Notes under the pieces: model-generated | Databases searched by the model: none | Seen by the model: the letters and a program-made list of their open reading frames with translations, nothing else | Told to the model about the DNA's origin: nothing | From: Thiocapsa rosea | GTDB lineage: Bacteria > Pseudomonadota > Gammaproteobacteria > Chromatiales > Chromatiaceae | NCBI RefSeq assembly: GCF_003634315.1 | Contig: NZ_RBXL01000001.1 | Coordinates: forward strand, 4,506,501 to 4,570,500 | Direction: 5' to 3' | Length of the DNA: 64,000 bases | Shown here: piece after piece, positions 19,889 through 26,800 of the stretch | How positions within the stretch are numbered: position 1 is the first letter of the stretch | Layout of the letters: every line of letters begins with the position of its first letter | Program-made: the position numbers and the translations under genes

Positions 19889-22291
19889 ATGGATCGGATG
19901 GAAAATTTATTTGCTAAAGTGCGAGTTCAGGTCGGTCAAGGTGGCACTCCCCATCGACACAAACCGTTACTCCTTTTACTCGCACTCGGTCGATGTTGGA
20001 ATGGCGAACGGCGCATGGAGCGCTTCAGTGTATACGATCATGAGCTCAGAGCATTATTTGCTCGTTTCTACCCGTATGCGCTTGAGCATTCCAATACCCA
20101 TTATCCCTTCGGTCGTTTGGAAGGCGACGGTTTATGGGAGATCGAGGACAGCGAGAATCTCAAGCGGACAAGTGTCGGCCATTTGTCGAAATCCGAATTA
20201 TTAGCGCGCGACATCCATGGTGGATTCACGGCTGACGTTTTCGAGGCGCTGACTCTGGATCGATCGATCGCCTATCGGATTACAACGGACCTTATATCGC
20301 AATTTTTTGACGCCTCCGAGCGTTCTAGCCTTCTTGCATGCATCGGAATGCCGACCTCTTGGGAAATGGAGAGCAATTCCGAGAACGAATGTGCAGACGA
20401 TTCCGAACGCAAAACTGAAGAATCGACTCGGAATCTGCTTGTCGCTCCCTTTCCATCAGGAGCGCAGCATGAGATTCAAGGAGCAACTAAGATGAATCAA
20501 AATGGACTCATTTCGTATTTTAACTCATTGCACAATATCGGTGCTTCGGGAGCGAATGCGCTTGCAGAATCTCAGGCGCTGAACGAGTATTTCTCCGAGA
20601 TTTATGAGCCGTTCGAGATTGTCGATGCAATTTGCGATGTCTTAACTGCTGGTCGAGATCACGTCGTCGTGCTCACAGGACATGCAGGCGACGGCAAGTC
20701 GACCGTCGCACTCGACGTCCTCAAGAGAATCAGGGGCCTTTCTCCTAAAGACCCGCTGACGAGCGCTCTTAAAGAAGTGGAGATCATCTCGCATCCTGCT
20801 TCGGGTAGTCGAGTGATCCATATCCTTAAGGACATGAGTGAGTTAAGTGCTGCCGTGCGCCTGCAGAAGCTCGAACAGAGCTTTGAAGAGCCGGGGTCAT
20901 GGCTGATTGTCAGCAACACGGGGCCTTTGCTCAATACATTACGAGAGTTCTCAGAGCGACGCGAGGCATTGCCGGATATCGAGAGCCGGATCCTCGCGTA
21001 TCTCAATCGCCCCTACGCGAAGCACGATATCGAGTCGCATGTTCTGAAGATGTTCCCGAAGGATATGCTGATTCTGAACATGGCTCGGTTGGACAATGTG
21101 TCCTTAGGGGCCCGTGTCTTGACCCGGATGATCAACCACAGCGCTTGGGCGAAGTGCGACGCCTGCGTGGCTCAGTCGGCATGTCCATTGGTTTTGAACC
21201 GGCGGGCGCTGAAGGCGACCGAAGGGGGTGCCGAAGAGCGTGTTCGGTGGATTTATCAGCGACTCAACGCGTACGAGCAGCGACTGACATTACGGCAGAT
21301 GGTCGCACAACTCGCGTTTGCGATGACAGGCGGGATGACCTGCAAGGAAGCAAAGAACCTGGTTCTGGAATCGCCTTCGGAAGGCATCGAAAAGGGCACG
21401 GACGGTTTGGAAGGAGTTCTGTTTAGCGAAGGATTCTTCGGCTATCGAAATGGCAAACCCGTTCAAGAGGCCGGCGGTCTTACGGCTGTTCAGTTGCTTC
21501 GACGGCAGATTTTCGGCGGTCCGGTTGCTGTCGATTTCGAGCGGGAGTTGTCTTCATCGAATGGGAACGGTTGGGCGATCCTTTCCGAGTGGTTGAAACC
21601 CCTAAGCGAACGCTGGCGGCTGCGGGGTCAGGAATCCCCCGGAGTTCAATGGCGTTTTGCGCAAAGACGTATGTTGTATGTTTTCGGTCAACCGATCGCG
21701 AGCGGGCAAGCGGCCGCGGAAACGTACTGGGCGACGTTTCTCCAGTCGCCTCGCCTCCGCGATTTTGATCTGTGGGCGACTCGGCAGGAGCTGATCATCA
21801 GCCGCGGGGAGCGCGGCCGACTTTGTCGCGCTTGCTTACGGGTTCTTCTAGAGATCTTCTCGGGCTTCAGCGCCGGGCAGTTCCGTCAAGACCAGGAGCG
21901 CCTGTACCTGACATTGCGCCGGCCTGATCGAGCTGTCGTGCAGCCGACTCAGTTTGTGATGGCGACGCTGTCGTTTCAGGATTTTGACCTCGCTTACGAC
22001 GAACCCCGCCGTCTTCCCGTTCTCCAGTTTCGAAATGGCGTCGTCAAGCTACCGTTGACGTTACCTCTGCTCGACTTTATCGAAAATCGTATAGCCGGTG
22101 ATCTAGGAAGCGAGCTCGCTAGGATTCACCTTGCACAGTTGGAGTGGTTCCGCGCCGAGCTGCTCAGGGTGCTCGGCGGCAGTTCCGATCGATTTCGGAT
22201 TCAATTACTTCGCGCAGGGATCGATGGGCAGGTTCATGCGCATCGCTATCTTCTGGATAATGAACGGCAGGTGTTGGAGGTCGAGCAATGA
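19889..22291 (+). CDS. sspF: SspF/DptF with N-terminal phosphorothioate-binding SBD
   Basis: An 800-residue fusion. Residues about 1-155 match the sulfur-binding domain of phosphorothioate-dependent McrA-type nucleases: PHRHKPLLLLLALGR, then HYPFGRLEGDGLWEI, then HLSKSELLARDIHGGF. The His-Arg and Tyr-Pro-Phe elements line the sulfur pocket in that family. After a linker of about 45 residues comes DptF: LNEYFSEIYEPFEIVDAIC and Walker A GHAGDGKST at about 265. A Cys cluster, CDACVAQSACP, is near 430. ATG 20492 lies in frame behind AAGGAG with ideal spacing and could start DptF alone (about 600 residues). Starts two bases after sspD and overlaps sspG (ATGA). DptF belongs to the DptFGH restriction arm. 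Confidence 0.85.
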   Translation: MDRMENLFAKVRVQVGQGGTPHRHKPLLLLLALGRCWNGERRMERFSVYDHELRALFARFYPYALEHSNTHYPFGRLEGDGLWEIEDSENLKRTSVGHLSKSELLARDIHGGFTADVFEALTLDRSIAYRITTDLISQFFDASERSSLLACIGMPTSWEMESNSENECADDSERKTEESTRNLLVAPFPSGAQHEIQGATKMNQNGLISYFNSLHNIGASGANALAESQALNEYFSEIYEPFEIVDAICDVLTAGRDHVVVLTGHAGDGKSTVALDVLKRIRGLSPKDPLTSALKEVEIISHPASGSRVIHILKDMSELSAAVRLQKLEQSFEEPGSWLIVSNTGPLLNTLREFSERREALPDIESRILAYLNRPYAKHDIESHVLKMFPKDMLILNMARLDNVSLGARVLTRMINHSAWAKCDACVAQSACPLVLNRRALKATEGGAEERVRWIYQRLNAYEQRLTLRQMVAQLAFAMTGGMTCKEAKNLVLESPSEGIEKGTDGLEGVLFSEGFFGYRNGKPVQEAGGLTAVQLLRRQIFGGPVAVDFERELSSSNGNGWAILSEWLKPLSERWRLRGQESPGVQWRFAQRRMLYVFGQPIASGQAAAETYWATFLQSPRLRDFDLWATRQELIISRGERGRLCRACLRVLLEIFSGFSAGQFRQDQERLYLTLRRPDRAVVQPTQFVMATLSFQDFDLAYDEPRRLPVLQFRNGVVKLPLTLPLLDFIENRIAGDLGSELARIHLAQLEWFRAELLRVLGGSSDRFRIQLLRAGIDGQVHAHRYLLDNERQVLEVEQ
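20478..20494 (+). promoter_or_regulatory. Internal ribosome site and start inside sspF
   Basis: AAGGAG at 20478-20483 stands eight bases before ATG 20492, in the same frame as the fusion. The first residues from it, MNQNGLISYFNSLHNIG, begin just where DptF homology starts. A second, SBD-less product is therefore possible. Confidence 0.5.
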
Positions 22292-23886
22292 CGACGACAG
22301 ACGCGATCAACGAGAGCCTTCGACCTTTTCCCAAGAACGCCAATATCAGCGGTTCGAGTTCCGACAAGACAAATTCAGCAATTCGACTTTACGGGAGGCG
22401 GTTCTACAAAGACCAAACGCCGGTAGAGTATCTTGCCGAGTTTTTGTTGGTATTTGGTTCTCCGAAGCTGCAGGATGGTGCTGGCGAGTATTGTTTCGAG
22501 ATCCTGCCAGATCAAGGCGGGGCGTACGGTTACTGGCCGATGGATCGCATTGCATTAAAGCTATTTGCATTCTTCCCGACATCCAAACTCGAAACAAGGC
22601 ACACGGTACATCGTGCAGCCTATTTTAATGCTATTCAGATGCTTCGCGATGCGGTTGAAGGCAGCTCCGATCAAAAGGATGAAGCGATTCGCTTGGTTCA
22701 AAGCTTGCTCGGCGGTTTCGTCGGTATCGCTAAGAACCGGACCTGGGTTACTTACAGTTTTTTACCTGCTTCAAAAGCCTTGCTCGGACGTGAGCTTGAT
22801 TGGCTTCACTCTGCAGCGAAGAAGGATTCTGAATTAAAGGACTGGGCAGATGGCAAAAAACATTTTGCAACGGATCGCCATAATTTCATGGCTCGGGGCG
22901 GGGAGTTGTTGTTCTTACAACTCGCAAACCTGTTCTCCGAACCTGCCGCGCCGGAGTTGTTGAAGCTGATGCAGCGGGTCGAGTATCGGCATATCGGAGA
23001 CTTCAGTATCAGCGAACGTAAGAAGCGTGTTCAGCTCGGGCTCCGTTCGATTCTCGAGGACGCAATCCGGCCACTGAATGACCTGGTTTCTATGGTCGAG
23101 GCACGGCTTTCATCCTTTAAGCTTCAGGATGATGGAAAGGTTGCGTCCCTAGGCTGGACTCCATCCGTGAGTCGAACCGAGGCACTTCTGTTTGCAGTTG
23201 AAATCGACAACATCTGTTCGCTCAGCCTGAGTTCTTTGGAAAAACTCGATCTACTTCAAACGCTCTGCTGCATCCATGTTTTGAGAAGTCTTTGCTTTCA
23301 AGCGAGACGGGTCGATCAGGGCGAGGGCGACACCTTCGGATTCTGTGGAAACTATACCTGGATTACGAGTGATCCGGAGGGATCTTCAGGGTCTCCGATA
23401 AGACAGATGTCTCAGGCGTCTGTCTCGAAAATCGAGGCTTTACTCTATAGAGTTTTAAGGAACAAGCAATTTCAGGGAAAGGGCGCGAGTTCCGCCGAAG
23501 CGGACAAGCATGGATTCCAGATCTTTCGAAAGATATCAAAAGAGATCGGCCTAATGATACCGATAAAAGGCCCAGGGCAGCGATTCTCACTGAATCCGCG
23601 CTTGGTTCGGTTTTTGGTTGCAGCCCTCGTGCGTCCTGGAGAACACCTTCCGCTCGATAGGTTTTATGACCGTGTGTTCGCACACTACGGCATCGTGCTT
23701 GGAGGTCAGCCCTTGGCGGAGGCCCTCAAGTGGTCCAGCGCAGCTGGTCATCAGAAGAGTTACGGGGTCGATGTCAGTACCGGCTGGATCGAGGAAACGC
23801 TACAACAGGGTGGCTTTCTTATCGAACTTTCCGACGCCGTATCGATCGTGCACAACCCTGATGGAAACAGTGAGGCCCGAGGATGA
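22288..23886 (+). CDS. sspG: SspG/DptG restriction component
   Basis: A 532-residue protein encoded exactly between DptF and DptH, joined to both by ATGA overlaps. I assign it from position, size and overall character as DptG (SspG); I see no P-loop and no nuclease motif. It includes NKTNSAIRLYGRRFYKDQTPVEYL at the N-terminus, helical segments and LRSLCFQARR in the centre. DptG is needed for DptFGH restriction but its biochemical role is unclear. Composition is AT-rich like sspD and sspF and unlike the next gene. Confidence 0.78.
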   Translation: MTTTDAINESLRPFPKNANISGSSSDKTNSAIRLYGRRFYKDQTPVEYLAEFLLVFGSPKLQDGAGEYCFEILPDQGGAYGYWPMDRIALKLFAFFPTSKLETRHTVHRAAYFNAIQMLRDAVEGSSDQKDEAIRLVQSLLGGFVGIAKNRTWVTYSFLPASKALLGRELDWLHSAAKKDSELKDWADGKKHFATDRHNFMARGGELLFLQLANLFSEPAAPELLKLMQRVEYRHIGDFSISERKKRVQLGLRSILEDAIRPLNDLVSMVEARLSSFKLQDDGKVASLGWTPSVSRTEALLFAVEIDNICSLSLSSLEKLDLLQTLCCIHVLRSLCFQARRVDQGEGDTFGFCGNYTWITSDPEGSSGSPIRQMSQASVSKIEALLYRVLRNKQFQGKGASSAEADKHGFQIFRKISKEIGLMIPIKGPGQRFSLNPRLVRFLVAALVRPGEHLPLDRFYDRVFAHYGIVLGGQPLAEALKWSSAAGHQKSYGVDVSTGWIEETLQQGGFLIELSDAVSIVHNPDGNSEARG

Positions 23887-26800
23887 ATCTCTTCGTAGAC
23901 AGCCTGGCGGAATACCTCGCGGGCGAGTGGGACCGCGTGCTATCTGAATCCGACGGACCAAGGGAAGCCAGATTCATCATTCAAAGTCTTTCTCCTGTCA
24001 ACACATTCGATCTGTTTGCCACACTTGAGGAACATCGCGTCGCCTGGTCGAAGCACTCACGGATCGAGTGTCATTTCAAGGTCGCCGCTGGACTCTGGAA
24101 CGATTGGCGTCAGGAGTACAGTCAAGCCGATTTGGATCAAGAACTGGCGGCACATGGTGCGCCGGGCGCAGGCGACGAACTAGGTTGGATCGACTTAGAC
24201 GATCATCTGACCTGGTACAGGAATCGGACCCGCAGCCCTGAGATGGAGGGGCTTGTCGTTGTGTTGCTCGGTCTCAACCATGCATCCGATCAAGGCGGAT
24301 TGGCCAACTTTCACGTCGTTGACGAGGGTCGTCTGTGGCAACGTATGGAGACCGGATTCGCGCCCTGGATCGAGCGCATCAATAGTGATTTCGGGCTTTC
24401 GGCGAGTCAAACGGAAATCGAGCGTTTTGATTCGGTTTTGCAGGATCTGTTTCTGACACGGCCACGTCAGCTTGAGCGCCTATCGGGCTTCCTTCAAAAC
24501 GAGGTGATCGCTGACGGGCAGGATCTCTATGCGCTCTCGGATGTTGTCAATCGTTTCTATGCCAAATTACCCTTCTGGGAAATCCCTCCGTTCTTCGACG
24601 TGCAGCCGAGTCGGAAGAGCACCGGGCTTCTGAAGGATGCCGCAACTTTTATTTCGCATCAGCGGTTCAAAACAACATTCGAGCAGAAGAAGGCTTGGAA
24701 GAAGATCCAGGAGGCTCTCGACGAGGATCGGCTCGATCTGCCGGCGACACTGGACAATCTGCCGCTGTACGACAGCCCGAAGGCGTTCTCCGAGACCTTG
24801 TATGCCTTCATCCACGAGGCCGATACCAAGGCGCGGGAACGGCTGCTGCAAACCGATCTTGGACCCGTGCTGCGGTTGCTCAAGGCCAAAACCAATGAGG
24901 GGAAGGGTGGTACGCCCAAAAAGCCTTTCAATCTCAACGGCCAAAGTCTCGATGCCTTCCTACAGGCGATCTGGCTGACCCTGTTGGAGTTCCAGAAGCG
25001 TCGGGGCAGCAGCGCACTGGCCGAGACGCTCAAGTCGGTGCGGATCGAGCTGGTGGCTTTCAGGCATGACCTTCAGGCGGACGAGGACGCCGGTCTCGGG
25101 AAGGAGTTTTTGGCGAAGGAGCTGCTGCAAGGCTGTCTCGGCGGTATCGTCGAGGTTCTTGATCGGATCGAGTGGCGATTGCCGATCGACGGCGATCAGG
25201 TCGGGGCCGCACGCGATGACTGGGAGCGGGTGATCCCGATTTGCATGGATATGAATCTGGACGAACTGGCGTACGGAGTCAGCCGCGGGCGGCCACATTT
25301 GCATTTTAAGGTGATCCTGGAGACCGAGGAGGGGGAGGGCGACATGACGCGGCCCTTCCACTGGTCGATCGGTCCGAACCAGCCTGAACGGGTGAGGCGC
25401 CTGTGCGCGAAGACCGTGCTGGAGCGTTGGGACGAAGCGGGGAATCCGCATCGCATCTTGCCTGCGTTTCGCATCCCGTCGGTGGTGATGACGGCGCTCT
25501 ATTACGCCGCCGACGAGGACGAGGCGAATCGCCTGGTGAGTCAGGCGCTCAACGAGCTGAGCCTGGTCGATCTCCTGGACGGGGTGTCTCAGGATCTCTT
25601 CGATCCCTTATTGTGGCGGGCCGTGCTGACCCTTTCCGGGGCCTATCGAAACTTGCTGAAACGCTACTTGGAACAGGGCTACTACCACGCCATCACGCAC
25701 GATTTCTTGCCAGTGCTGCAGGCTTACCTGGCGCTGGCCGAGCAGGTGCTCGATCCAACGCTGTGCGGCAGCAGCGAGCTGCTGCGGCGCCTCTACAAGG
25801 CATTCCTGCTTGTCGATGAGGAGATGGCCGAGAACGACGGCTTTCTGCGCTCGGCGATCGTCTTTGGGATCAGCCCTTCGGTGTTGGAGCTAACCTTCGC
25901 ACGCCAACGCTTCCTGTGCGACGGCTTTCCGGAGGCCGCGGCCGAGCTGGCGCTGGGTCACGACGGCAAGTCCGCCTTCAACCAGTTGCTGAAGCTGGCC
26001 GAGATCCATCGGCCGCTGGCCGGTCTAGTGGTGGATCAGACCGGGCGTCTCTCGGCCGAGATCAAATCGTTCGGTCTGCTGCATCATCTCGGGCCGGAAC
26101 GCGACGGCGAGAAGAGCCTCGCGGTTCAGACGCTGCTGCGCGAGGAGGAGAGCGACGACGACGACAATGTCTCCGAGATCACACGCCCCACAGAAGAGAG
26201 CGAGGTGGTGGTGCGGGTACTGGAGGATTATCGCCAGCTTTATCCGTTCGCCGAGGACGGGATGCGCATCCTGGCCCTGCATGTCGAAGAGCTAGGCACC
26301 GTCCTGTCCGGGGTGGATCGCTTCCTGCGCGCCTATTTGAAGAGCACTCCGCGCGATTGGCCGGCCTTTCATTGCGAGGTGATGGTCTACTCGACCTCCT
26401 CCTCGCCGATGGCGATGGAGAGCCGGCTTTCGGCCTGGCGCCATCAACTCGCCGAGGCACATCGCGAAAGCGGGCGGCCCTTGGTGTTGTCGGTTGGTCA
26501 TCGGTTCGCGCCGGATCGGGGGCGGATGGTCGACCTACTGGCACAGGAGCGCCGGCTCTATGACATCGCCTTCCTGTTTCACTTTCTGGAGGGGGACCTG
26601 ACCGGCAAGGCCGAGCCGGCGTTGCCGTTCCAGTTCGATTTCAACGCAAGCAATATCGGGCAATTTCCGATTTGCGAATATCCCCGCCCCATCCAGGCCG
26701 GCGACCCCTGGCGTCGGCAGAGCCTGCTGAGCAATCGGCGTCTGCAGATCCAGACACGACACGCTGATCTCTCAGCGCGTCTGCGCAATGATCTGAATCC

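Noticed and set aside
19889-20491. Separate SBD gene followed by a separate dptF gene
   Set aside because: The frame is open through the linker with no stop, so as sequenced it is a fusion; the internal start is reported as an alternative product instead.
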